Assembly: GCA_017353855.1 (NCBI GenBank)
Contig: JAFMSA010000263.1
Coordinates: 1 to 6,298, forward strand
Direction of reading: 5' to 3'
Length of the DNA: 6,298 bases
From: Alphaproteobacteria bacterium
GTDB taxonomy: Bacteria; Pseudomonadota; Alphaproteobacteria; ATCC43930; CGMCC-115725
Each line of letters opens with the position of its first letter. Within the stretch, counting starts at the first letter, position 1. The position numbers were made by a program, and so were the translations under genes. The notes below the pieces were generated by a model. It saw nothing but the letters and a program-made list of their open reading frames with translations, did not search any database and was not told where the DNA came from. Positions 1 through 6,254 of the stretch are shown here, piece by piece.

Positions 1-2090
1 TTGCGCCCTACCAGACTGCTCTGAGAGGGTTCCATGAGGCGATGGCGAACGTTCTCGCCGGTCATCCGCACCCATTGTCCTGGGAACGGCTGCTTGGCGG
101 CGAACTGGCCGATCTCGCCGGCAAGTACAGGTTCGTACTGGTTCAACCCAGGCAGGACCTGTCCTCGCTGCAGCCCGGCGGGGCGGCCACTCAGGCGATC
201 CGCGACGTCGCGAGCAGGCTCGAATTCGTCAAATCGGGCGAGGCGCGGGTGCGGATCACCGGCAGTGTTGCCCTTGCCGACGAGGAGTTCAGTTCAGTCG
301 CCCAAGGTGCCGCAATAGGCTTGGCCGGCAGTGTGCTGCTGATCTCGTTATGGTTGTTCCTGGCGGTTCACGCCTGGCGGCTGATCGTCCCGATCCTGCT
401 GACCCTCGGCCTTGGCCTTATGCTGACCTTGTTGTTTGCAACGGCCGCGGTCGGAACCTTGAACCTGGTTTCGGTCGGCTTTGGGATCCTGTTCGTCGGG
501 ATCGCGGTGGATTTCGCGATCCAGTTCTCGGTCCGCTATCGCGAGATGCGGCTCGCATATCCCGAACCGGCCCGCGCGCTCACCGAGACCGGACGCCGGG
601 TGGGCGGACAGATCCTCGTGGCGGCGGCCGCCACGGCGGCAGGTTTCCTGGCTTTTGTCCCGACGGATTTTCGCGGCGTGGCAGAATTGGGATTGATCGC
701 CGGTGTGGGGATGTTGATCGCCTTTGTCTGCACGTTGACCTTCCTGCCGGCAGCGATAACGCTTTTCCGGCCGCCGGGCGAGAGCGCCGAAGTGGGTTTC
801 CGCTGGGCGAGGCCGCTCGATGAAGTCGTCCGCCGCCACCGCAAGCCGTTACTGGCGGTATTCGGTACTCTCGGCGGGCTTGGCCTCATCCTGCTGCCGG
901 CAATCGGCTTTGATGCGGACCCGCTGCATACGAAGAACCCGAACACCGAAGCGATGCAGACGCTCTACGACCTCGGCGACTCGCCGCTTACGAACCCCTT
1001 CACGATCGACATTTTGACGACGGACCCCTCGCAAGCGAGAGACTTGGCCGAAAAACTCCGCAAGCTGCCGCTGGTGTCGGGCGTCGTGTCGATCGACAGC
1101 TTTGTGCCGGAGGACCAGGAAGCCAAGCTGGCCGTGATCGCCGATGCCGAGACGCTGATCGGTCCAAGCCTCAGCGCGCATGCTCCTGCTCCGGCGCCGA
1201 GCCCGGAAGAGGTGCGCACTGCTGCCAAGAAGGCCCAGAACAAGCTCGCCAATGCGTTGGCGAAACGGCCGGATGATCACGTGCTGGTATCGATCGCCGG
1301 CGATCTGGCCAAGCTCGCCGTGGCATCGGACGCCGTGGTGGCTGCCGCTGACAGCGCGTTGACCCGCTTTCTGCCTGCCCAACTCGATAAGCTGCGCGAC
1401 TCGCTGGACGCCGCGCCCGTCTCACTGCAAGCGATTCCGGCAGATCTCAAGCGCGACTGGGTGCTGCCGGACGGTAGAACACGGGTTCAGGTGCTGCCGA
1501 AAGCAGAAGCTCGCAATACCGAGGGCCTTGCTGAATTCGTTGACCAGGTTACCGGCGTGGCACCCGATGCCGGAGGCTCGGCAGTTACGATCGAGGCGAC
1601 AAGCGCCACTATCGTGGGCGCTTTCCGCTCCGCCGCCATCGGGGCGGTGATCTCGATCGCAATCATCCTATTCATCGCGCTGCGGCGCGCCCTCGACATG
1701 GCGATGGTGCTGGCGCCGCTAATATTATCTTCTCTTATGACAGTCATTGTGATCATCACGGCGGGAATAATGTTGAACTACGCGAATATTATTGCGCTGC
1801 CGCTGCTGTTGGGCGTCGGCGTATCGTTCAACATATATTTCGTGATGAACTGGAGGGCCGGCCAGACCGCGGTACTGGGATCAGCTACCGCCCGCGCCAT
1901 CCTGTTCTCGGCGTTGACGACCGGAACCGCTTTCGGCTCACTCGCACTTTCAGCGCATCCCGGCACCGCGAGCATGGGGAGCTTGCTGCTGATTAGCCTC
2001 GCCTGCACGCTCGTGGCAAGCCTTGTATTTATTCCGGCCCTGTTGGCCTCGTTTCCGATTCGCTGCCCAGATCGCAAAACGGGCCGCTAG
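1..2090 (+). CDS. hpnN: HpnN-type hopanoid transporter (RND/MMPL family), 5'-truncated by window edge
   Basis: Inner-membrane RND/MMPL-type permease. Characterised HpnN proteins are needed to move hopanoids from the cytoplasmic to the outer membrane. The frame is open from the first full codon at position 3 to the TAG at 2088-2090, giving 695 visible codons. The ATG at 42 is internal, because similarity-like sequence continues upstream of it, so the true start lies before the window; the family is about 850-900 residues. Numbering from position 3, I see about eleven hydrophobic segments: six between residues ~103 and ~295, then a large Ala-rich periplasmic loop (~296-535), then five up to the C-terminus. 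Only the first helix and the start of the first periplasmic domain are missing from the usual twelve. The fourth-helix motif GIAVDFAIQF carries the membrane Asp (residue 170) typical of the proton relay. The matching second-half helix reads GVGVSFNIYF, with Asn (residue 610) in its place. The loop contains RDWVLPDGRTRVQVLPK, as I remember it from HpnN proteins. Family confidence is high; organism-specific substrate is inferred. Confidence 0.93.
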   Translation, partial: APYQTALRGFHEAMANVLAGHPHPLSWERLLGGELADLAGKYRFVLVQPRQDLSSLQPGGAATQAIRDVASRLEFVKSGEARVRITGSVALADEEFSSVAQGAAIGLAGSVLLISLWLFLAVHAWRLIVPILLTLGLGLMLTLLFATAAVGTLNLVSVGFGILFVGIAVDFAIQFSVRYREMRLAYPEPARALTETGRRVGGQILVAAAATAAGFLAFVPTDFRGVAELGLIAGVGMLIAFVCTLTFLPAAITLFRPPGESAEVGFRWARPLDEVVRRHRKPLLAVFGTLGGLGLILLPAIGFDADPLHTKNPNTEAMQTLYDLGDSPLTNPFTIDILTTDPSQARDLAEKLRKLPLVSGVVSIDSFVPEDQEAKLAVIADAETLIGPSLSAHAPAPAPSPEEVRTAAKKAQNKLANALAKRPDDHVLVSIAGDLAKLAVASDAVVAAADSALTRFLPAQLDKLRDSLDAAPVSLQAIPADLKRDWVLPDGRTRVQVLPKAEARNTEGLAEFVDQVTGVAPDAGGSAVTIEATSATIVGAFRSAAIGAVISIAIILFIALRRALDMAMVLAPLILSSLMTVIVIITAGIMLNYANIIALPLLLGVGVSFNIYFVMNWRAGQTAVLGSATARAILFSALTTGTAFGSLALSAHPGTASMGSLLLISLACTLVASLVFIPALLASFPIRCPDRKTGR

Positions 2091-2107
2091 TCACGACCGC
2101 CGCGGCG

Positions 2108-2134
2108 AAGCCGGCGGGTTCACTCGACCGGCTT
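2108..2134. terminator. Inverted repeat at the convergent hpnN / sulfotransferase junction, possible weak terminator
   Basis: AAGCCGG at 2108-2114 pairs perfectly with CCGGCTT at 2128-2134 across a 13-nt loop. It starts 18 bp after the hpnN stop and overlaps the last codons of the opposing sulfotransferase gene, whose stop is at 2120-2122. There is no T-run on either side, so it is at best a weak or Rho-assisted end for convergent transcripts. A 7-bp match in GC-rich DNA could also be chance. Confidence 0.3.
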
Positions 2135-3406
2135 GGCCGAGCGCCGCGGCGATGCGAGGACCGGCGGAGATCGGGTCGCACGAGGAGGCCTCCTGCCGGG
2201 CTCGGGCCGGATGCCGAAATGCGCCATGTACCGGGCATAGCGCTCGCGCTCGAGCACGGCATCAAGCCCGTATTCCTGAAGACGTGAGTCATGCGATCCG
2301 TATCCGCCATTAGGTTTGGCCTCGACCAGCCGGCCGATCCGGGTCGCCGCTTCGGGGGTCAACACTTCGCCAAAGTGGCGGTAAAGCGCAGCAACGGTGC
2401 CCACCGGGTCTTTGACCAGATCCGAGTAATGCACGTGAAAGATCGGCTCGGCAAAATTGTGCTGTCGGGCCGCTGAAATCATCAGTTCGGTTGCCGCCAG
2501 CCAGCGATCACTGTCCTGACGACCGATTTCGGTTTTGTCGATGCTCCGGGTGAACGGGCGCCTGAGGACTTCGGTCAGCCGCGCGACCGACAGCAGGACC
2601 GCCAGCGGGTCCCGGTGCACGAATACCAGCCGGGCATCCGGATAAACAGAACGGATCGCGGCGAGGGCGAACACATGGTCTGGACATTTGAGCACCCAGC
2701 GCCGTTCACAGCCCGCCTGATGCTGGAGATGCCGCAGAAAGCGTTTATGGAAACGATAGGCCTCGAGATGCCCCGTCTCATCGAGCCAGTTGCGGTAGCT
2801 CGGGACCCGATAGGTCGAATCAAAGCGCAGGCTGGCAAAGATGTGCGCCGTGATCTCGGAGCATTCCTGCGGTGAGCTCGCGCTGATGGGATGCATACGA
2901 CGAAAATCCGGGGCAAGCAACCCGAACAGCTGCAACTGCCGGGCCACTCGCAGCACACGCAGATCAGGACCGTGCCGGTTTGCCGGATATGGGTGTATCA
3001 GCTGCCAGACGCGCGGCACGAGATTGCCGGGGTCTTCGGCCAGCAGGCTGTGCAAAAACGTCGTTCCCGACCGGGGAAGCCCGGAAATGAAGATCGGCCT
3101 GGCGACTGGCTGGTCGAGAATTTCGGGCGCCTTTTTCTCTTCCTCGTGGAGCCGCAGCAGGTTCGACAAAAATCGTACGACGTCCCAACGGGTTGCGATC
3201 CGCCCGACCAGACTCAATTCCGCTTCCTCGAAGCAGGCGCGCAGAAAGTTCTGCAGTGGATCCAGAAAGGGAACGTCGCCGAATTCGGTCAGACCGGTCC
3301 GGCGCCGAGCCAAGCCGATCAGTTGATCGGGGCTCAGCGGCTGGCGCGTGGGCGCGAGCACTTCGGCCATCGCGTCGGCGACCTGGAAGACGGATTTTTG
3401 TAGCAT
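2120..3406 (-). CDS. PAPS-dependent sulfotransferase family protein (Sulfotransfer_3 type)
   Basis: A 428-residue protein predicted to transfer sulfate from 3'-phosphoadenylyl sulfate (PAPS) to an unknown hydroxyl or amino acceptor. The 5'-phosphosulfate loop is SGLPRSGTT (residues 108-116). It is followed by SPQECSE (178-184) and a VPSYRNWL stretch (201-208), both typical of the Sulfotransfer_3 family. Further on are RWVLKCPDH (236-244) and the 3'-phosphate-binding element HRDPLAVLLSVARL (264-277), with the expected Arg and Ser. No signal peptide or membrane helix is seen, so it is probably cytosolic or membrane-peripheral. The last ~28 residues form an Arg/Pro-rich, probably disordered tail outside the catalytic fold. 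I chose the ATG at 3406 because GGAGAAG lies 6 nt upstream; a TTG at 3412 is in frame but almost touches that Shine-Dalgarno. The gene is convergent with hpnN (29-bp gap) and lies 215 bp downstream of the ompA-like gene on the same strand. The family call is firm; the acceptor cannot be read from sequence. Confidence 0.9.
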   Translation of the reverse strand: MLQKSVFQVADAMAEVLAPTRQPLSPDQLIGLARRRTGLTEFGDVPFLDPLQNFLRACFEEAELSLVGRIATRWDVVRFLSNLLRLHEEEKKAPEILDQPVARPIFISGLPRSGTTFLHSLLAEDPGNLVPRVWQLIHPYPANRHGPDLRVLRVARQLQLFGLLAPDFRRMHPISASSPQECSEITAHIFASLRFDSTYRVPSYRNWLDETGHLEAYRFHKRFLRHLQHQAGCERRWVLKCPDHVFALAAIRSVYPDARLVFVHRDPLAVLLSVARLTEVLRRPFTRSIDKTEIGRQDSDRWLAATELMISAARQHNFAEPIFHVHYSDLVKDPVGTVAALYRHFGEVLTPEAATRIGRLVEAKPNGGYGSHDSRLQEYGLDAVLERERYARYMAHFGIRPEPGRRPPRATRSPPVLASPRRSAKPVE

Positions 3407-3412
3407 CGGCAA

Positions 3413-3419
3413 CTTCTCC
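3413..3419 (-). promoter_or_regulatory. Ribosome binding site that decides the sulfotransferase start
   Basis: On the minus strand GGAGAAG is followed by TTGCCG and then the ATG at 3406. The spacing is normal for this ATG. For the alternative TTG at 3412 there would be no spacer after GGAGAAG, so the ATG is the better start. Confidence 0.65.
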
Positions 3420-3512
3420 GGCCGAGCATGCCTGAAGGGCCCGCGGACACCCAGGAGTCCCCAGATCGCGATGTAAGCTAGGGTCCTCCCGCAGCGATAA
3501 CGATGCGACCTA

Positions 3513-3524
3513 ATCCCGCGGGAT
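3513..3524. repeat. Perfect 12-bp palindrome upstream of the sulfotransferase gene
   Basis: ATCCCGCGGGAT is a perfect palindrome about 107 bp upstream of the sulfotransferase start, in the 215-bp spacer between the two minus-strand genes. It could be an operator for a dimeric regulator or part of a weak transcript end for the ompA-like gene. I see no convincing -35/-10 pair around it, and the rest of the spacer (3407-3621) shows no gene. Only one copy was noticed in the window. Confidence 0.35.
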
Positions 3525-3621
3525 CAGCGCCACACCCCAACATAAACATATACGCTTGGCTGTTGTTCGCGTTGCCCGCTTACATCATCCCCGCGCCGAC
3601 TCTCTTGCAGGGATCGGAACC

Positions 3622-4668
3622 TTATGCCCCTTCTCGGCGCTGTGAGAACCCGATCTCGACGCGCCGGTTTTGCGGTTCGCGCACGCCTTGTGCCGTCGGC
3701 ACCCTCGGGTCGTTTGCGCCGCGGCCGCTGACCGCCATGTCGCTCCGCGCCACTCCGAATCCGGCCAAAGCATTGGCTATGTTATTGGCGCGCCGTAGCG
3801 AAAGCCGCTGGTTGTAGCCTGCCGAACCGGAGAGATCGGTGTAACCGGTAACCTGGATGCGGACCGAGCCGCCGGCCTTGTAGGCGGCCGCGGCCTGCCG
3901 CACGATATCCATACCCGCAGGGGTGATATCGGCCCGGTCCCAGTCGAAAAACACGAGGAACTCCCGGGCCGGCGGCGGGGGCGGCGGCGCGGGTGCCTCG
4001 GCCGGGGCCGGAGGCGGAGCGGGCGGTACAAATCGGTATATCAGGCTTGCGACGAAATTGTGCGTGTAGTAGCTGGAATGGTAGCGCAGTGCAGTACCCG
4101 GGATGGCGAATGTCGGCTGGGTGGTGGCCATATAGCGATAGTCGAGATCAAGCGTCAGCGTCGGATCCAGGTTGTAACGAATACCGGCTATCCCCTGATA
4201 TCCGAATTGCCAGGTGCTGTTGTTGAAGAGCTGGCCGATGCCAGGTGCTTTCAGCCCATCGAAGACGTCGGCCGCCCCGACGCCAAACCCGAAATGAGGC
4301 GTGATCGGCCAACCGAGCGTGAAATCGTATAAGACATTGGTCATGATGGCGTCGGTGTGCCGATTGCCGCCGTCGGCGTTGAGCGTAAAACCGGGGGCAC
4401 TCAGGCTGCTGGCTCCATTCCGGCGATAACTGTACTCCTCTTCGAAACGCAACGGTCCCCACTCGTAACCAAGCCGCACACCCGCGTTGAACCCATTGTC
4501 GAAATGGGCGGTGGCGGAGGTCACGCCGGGGACCGTGTCGGTCTGATCGGGAAGGCTGGTAAACCCGCCCTCGGCGCCGATGTAAATCTGTGCCCGCGCG
4601 TCGGAGCCGAACAGCGTCGCGGCCAAGCACAGGAACAGACCAATGGTCAACCCAATGCGCGTTGACAT
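3622..4668 (-). CDS. OmpA-family outer-membrane protein: N-terminal beta-barrel plus C-terminal peptidoglycan-binding domain
   Basis: A 348-residue protein predicted to anchor the outer membrane to peptidoglycan and perhaps to form a small pore. Residues 1-26 are a Sec signal peptide (hydrophobic core LTIGLFLCLAATLFG, cleavage expected after DARA). Residues ~27-214 alternate polar and aromatic residues as in an eight-stranded OmpA-like barrel; strands such as VRLGYEW, LTLDLDYRYM and FVASLIYRF are visible. Residues 215-234 are a Pro/Ala linker. Residues ~235-343 are the OmpA domain, with FFDWDRADITP, GYTDLSGSAGYNQRLSLRRA and NRRVEI. D278 and R293 sit where the diaminopimelate-binding Asp and Arg lie in characterised OmpA domains. 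Length matches classical OmpA (~346 residues). The start is the ATG at 4666-4668, the only in-frame start ahead of the signal peptide; AAAGGAG lies 12 nt upstream, a rather long spacing. The sulfotransferase gene follows on the same strand after 215 bp, too far to assume an operon. I give no symbol because rhizobial genomes carry many OmpA-family paralogues. Confidence 0.93.
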   Translation of the reverse strand: MSTRIGLTIGLFLCLAATLFGSDARAQIYIGAEGGFTSLPDQTDTVPGVTSATAHFDNGFNAGVRLGYEWGPLRFEEEYSYRRNGASSLSAPGFTLNADGGNRHTDAIMTNVLYDFTLGWPITPHFGFGVGAADVFDGLKAPGIGQLFNNSTWQFGYQGIAGIRYNLDPTLTLDLDYRYMATTQPTFAIPGTALRYHSSYYTHNFVASLIYRFVPPAPPPAPAEAPAPPPPPPAREFLVFFDWDRADITPAGMDIVRQAAAAYKAGGSVRIQVTGYTDLSGSAGYNQRLSLRRANNIANALAGFGVARSDMAVSGRGANDPRVPTAQGVREPQNRRVEIGFSQRREGA

Positions 4669-4680
4669 GGATATTCTTTT

Positions 4681-4687
4681 CTCCTTT
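4681..4687 (-). promoter_or_regulatory. Shine-Dalgarno of the ompA-like gene, long spacing
   Basis: On the minus strand AAAGGAG ends 12 nt before the ATG at 4668. The intervening A-rich stretch AAAAGAATATCC is unusually AT-rich for this window and probably unstructured, which may compensate for the long spacing. Confidence 0.5.
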
Positions 4688-4764
4688 GGGAGGAGCTAGC
4701 CGCCGCTCTTGACGGGCGCCGCCAACCGCGCCGGAGTGTTGGAGGCGCCGATCCGGCTTATCGT

Positions 4765-4781
4765 GTGACCACGCCGGTCAC
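4765..4781. repeat. Inverted repeat in the ompA-like leader region
   Basis: GTGACC (4765-4770) and GGTCAC (4776-4781) are perfect inverted repeats with a 5-nt spacer. They lie about 100 bp upstream of the ompA-like start. The arrangement fits either an operator half-site pair or a small stem-loop in the 5' leader of the transcript. No regulator family is identified. Confidence 0.35.
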
Positions 4782-4877
4782 GAACAACCCAGGGTCGGGC
4801 CCAGGACGAAGTCGAACCTTGAGAAACTTCCCCATGCGCATTCCCCCACGTCGAAACCTCGGCGTCTACGCTGGAAC

Positions 4878-4892
4878 TTAAATTCTATTTAA
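4878..4892 (-). promoter_or_regulatory. AT-rich palindrome, candidate promoter region of the ompA-like gene
   Basis: TTAAAT-TCT-ATTTAA is a perfect 6-3-6 inverted repeat and the most AT-rich spot in the gene-free region. On the minus strand TAGAAT lies inside it and matches five of six -10 consensus bases. TTGCAC lies upstream of the palindrome, but its spacing to TAGAAT is 21 nt, so a standard sigma-70 pair is not clean. If transcription begins here, the ompA-like mRNA would carry a ~200-nt leader. The palindrome could equally be a regulator site. Confidence 0.35.
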
Positions 4893-5024
4893 CAGCGATC
4901 ACTGTGCGGTGCAAGGACCGGTTCCGGTCATATCACGGGCCTGCAGACCCCCTCTTTTGCCGTGGACGGGCTCCGAAGCACTGGTTACCGTGCTTCCAAA
5001 ATAATCATGTGTCGGGCGGACCAT

Positions 5025-5098
5025 CCAATATGGCGGAGCTACTTAGCTTTGACGGCGGGAAAGCCGTGAAGCTTCGACATTTGCCAATATCTGGCGGA
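5025..5098. repeat. Imperfect direct repeat CCAATAT..GGCGGA with an intervening stem-loop
   Basis: CCAATATGGCGGA at 5025-5037 recurs as CCAATATCTGGCGGA at 5084-5098, identical except for a 2-nt CT insertion. Between them, ACGGC (5052-5056) pairs with GCCGT (5063-5067) across GGGAAA, and the 8-bp palindrome GAAGCTTC follows at 5068-5075. Function unknown. The repeat could be paired binding sites or a remnant of a short duplication. Confidence 0.35.
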
Positions 5099-5214
5099 TC
5101 GGGTGCAAGCGTGCGGCAACCGGCAGTCTTCTGGAGCCGGCGACCGTTCTATATGCGGCGCCCCGGCAGAAGAGGAACTCGGTCAGCGAGCAAGCAAGTA
5201 CCGCGCTTATGCGC

Positions 5215-5224
5215 ATTGGCCAAT
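5215..5224. repeat. 10-bp palindrome ATTGGCCAAT
   Basis: A perfect 10-bp palindrome whose half CCAAT also starts the direct repeats at 5025 and 5084. It might be a regulator site, but a 10-bp palindrome in a gene-free stretch is weak evidence alone. Confidence 0.25.
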
Positions 5225-5368
5225 CTCCGCGCGCCGCACAGTTCTCGTTTCAGGTTGGAACGATTCGCGTTTATTTCTGGGGCCGACGAAGAGACGCTGC
5301 GCATATTTCGCACGATGAACGTCGTATCGACCGAACCGCCTTGCGGTCGGCGTCATCGGCAGTAGCAA

Positions 5369-5406
5369 CCCCACGGATAAATCCGGGGGCTTCCGGTGAC
5401 TCGGAA
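5369..5406. repeat. Two adjacent stem-loops
   Basis: The first is CCCC-A-CGGA, loop TAAA, TCCG-GGGG (5369-5389): an eight-pair stem with a single bulged A. The second is TTCCG (5391-5395) and CGGAA (5402-5406) around GTGACT. Side-by-side hairpins of this size may mark the end of an untranslated transcript or a structured RNA. There is no T-run on the + strand, so an intrinsic terminator is not supported. Confidence 0.35.
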
Positions 5407-5864
5407 ACTTGCGCTTAACGGCCTCACTCGAAGGGCAAGGTTGAGACTCCGTCGACCGGGAACTTCACAGGACTTGCAGCCGGTAGACGTGTTTCTGAAG
5501 AGAAAAAGCCGGACGTGCTGCGCGGCGTTCCGGCGCGTGCCCGGCGGCTCCTGGCTGCGGCCGCCGCGGTGAACACCACGCGCTGAAGTGAAGGTTGGTC
5601 AGTAGCGGGCCTGCCGATCGAGTTGTCCAGCGGCGGTCGTACCAAACGGAGGCGGACGAGATTGAGCCTTCCCAAACCGCGGTCTGTTCAGTGAAATAGC
5701 TTGGCAGTACTGGCGAGTGCTACATCACGCCGACGGCTAGTCCTTTGCCGGACGAGGCCGGATGAGGCAAGAAGGGCGGCGTTTCCTCCCGACGCCTGAA
5801 GGCAGGGGTCTGCGCGCTGAGTGCTTGATGACGGGGAGAAGAGGGCAAAACCGCCGTTGGGTTT

Positions 5865-6254
5865 TCGGCTGCAGAGAGAAAATACGCGCGCATCCCGGTG
5901 TCCGAGTGGACCATCGAGGGGACGCTGAAGGAGGGGTGGGCCGTCTTCCCCCCCGCTCGCCGATTTCCTGGCCGAAGCCCCAAAACACCGCCTTCCTGAC
6001 CGGCGTGACCGCGGGCGGCGGCGTCAACACGGTGATGATCGACCGAGCGCGCCCGCGCAACCCTCGATCGTGGCGTGCCCTATTCCGGCGGCACCACAGT
6101 CGTCACGCCAGGAGTTGGTGTCGCAGCCGCGGTGGCGGCCTCCGCCGCTGCAGGGGCTGCGGCAGCGGCCACGGCCTATGCCGCACCGATGTACAATTAT
6201 TACCCGTCGCCCTAGTATTATCCGCCGCCGGAGAACCACCCGAAGCGCCAATAG
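5865..6254 (+). pseudogene. Decayed or frameshifted gene remnant(s), with Ala-rich and Tyr/Pro-rich C-terminal tail
   Basis: Coding-like segments with very high G/C at third positions appear in alternating + frames. Around 5880-5954 one frame reads KYARIPVSEWTIEGTLKEGW and then AVFPP, up to a run of seven C (5948-5954). From about 5964 to 6050 a second frame reads NTAFLTGVTAGGG and then VNTVMIDRAR. From about 6048 the first frame resumes with ATLDRGVPYSGGTTVVTP, then an Ala-rich stretch, then MYNYYPSP, TAG (6213-6215), YYPPPENHPKRQ and TAG (6252-6254). The internal TAG is one base from TAC, which would restore a continuous Tyr/Pro tail. No ATG precedes the tail in its own frame after the TGA at 6036-6038. 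The tail resembles small Ala/Tyr/Pro-rich exported hypothetical proteins common in Bradyrhizobium relatives, recalled in style rather than by a match. The upstream peptide is not recognised and may come from a different gene. Sequencing error at the C-run is an alternative. Confidence 0.4.

Larger units (their letters stand above)
4893..5828. other. Gene-poor region with no convincing coding sequence
   Basis: No reading frame here has the strong G/C third-position bias of the three real genes. The longest is a GTG-initiated frame at 4904-5365 (153 codons) with only about 60% G/C in third positions, no recognisable motif and an Arg-rich, irregular composition. A TTG-initiated minus-strand frame at 5424-5675 and an overlapping + frame at 5419-5586 without a usual start are equally unconvincing. 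No tRNA, rRNA, transposase or known riboswitch pattern was recognised. The region does hold several short palindromes and stem-loops (listed separately) that could belong to an untranslated RNA or to degraded sequence. Confidence 0.5.

Noticed and set aside
348..839. Overlapping reading frames on both strands inside hpnN, the sulfotransferase and the ompA-like gene (this one is an example)
   Set aside because: They are shadows of the strongly supported genes in GC-rich DNA, with Arg/Pro-rich low-quality translations and no motifs.
42..2090. hpnN starting at the ATG at 42
   Set aside because: The same frame is open back to position 3 with protein-like sequence, and the visible product lacks the first membrane helix, so the real start is upstream of the window.
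4696..4884. 62-codon open minus-strand frame ending just before the ompA-like gene (contains HTISRIGASNTPARLAAP)
   Set aside because: It looks protein-like near its end, but it has no ATG/GTG start and only a late TTG. It lies in the probable leader.
4904..5365. GTG-initiated 153-codon frame on the + strand
   Set aside because: Third-position G/C is only about 60%, no ribosome binding site or domain is evident, and the composition is irregular. It could be a species-specific gene, but nothing supports it.
5424..5675. Minus-strand TTG-initiated 83-codon frame and the opposing + frame at 5419-5586
   Set aside because: Both strands look equally open, third-position G/C is about 67-70% in each (close to background), and neither has a good start or motif.
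5737..6251. Minus-strand frames at 5737-6060 and 6024-6251
   Set aside because: They oppose the + strand coding-like segments and give Arg/Gly/Ser-rich translations without motifs.
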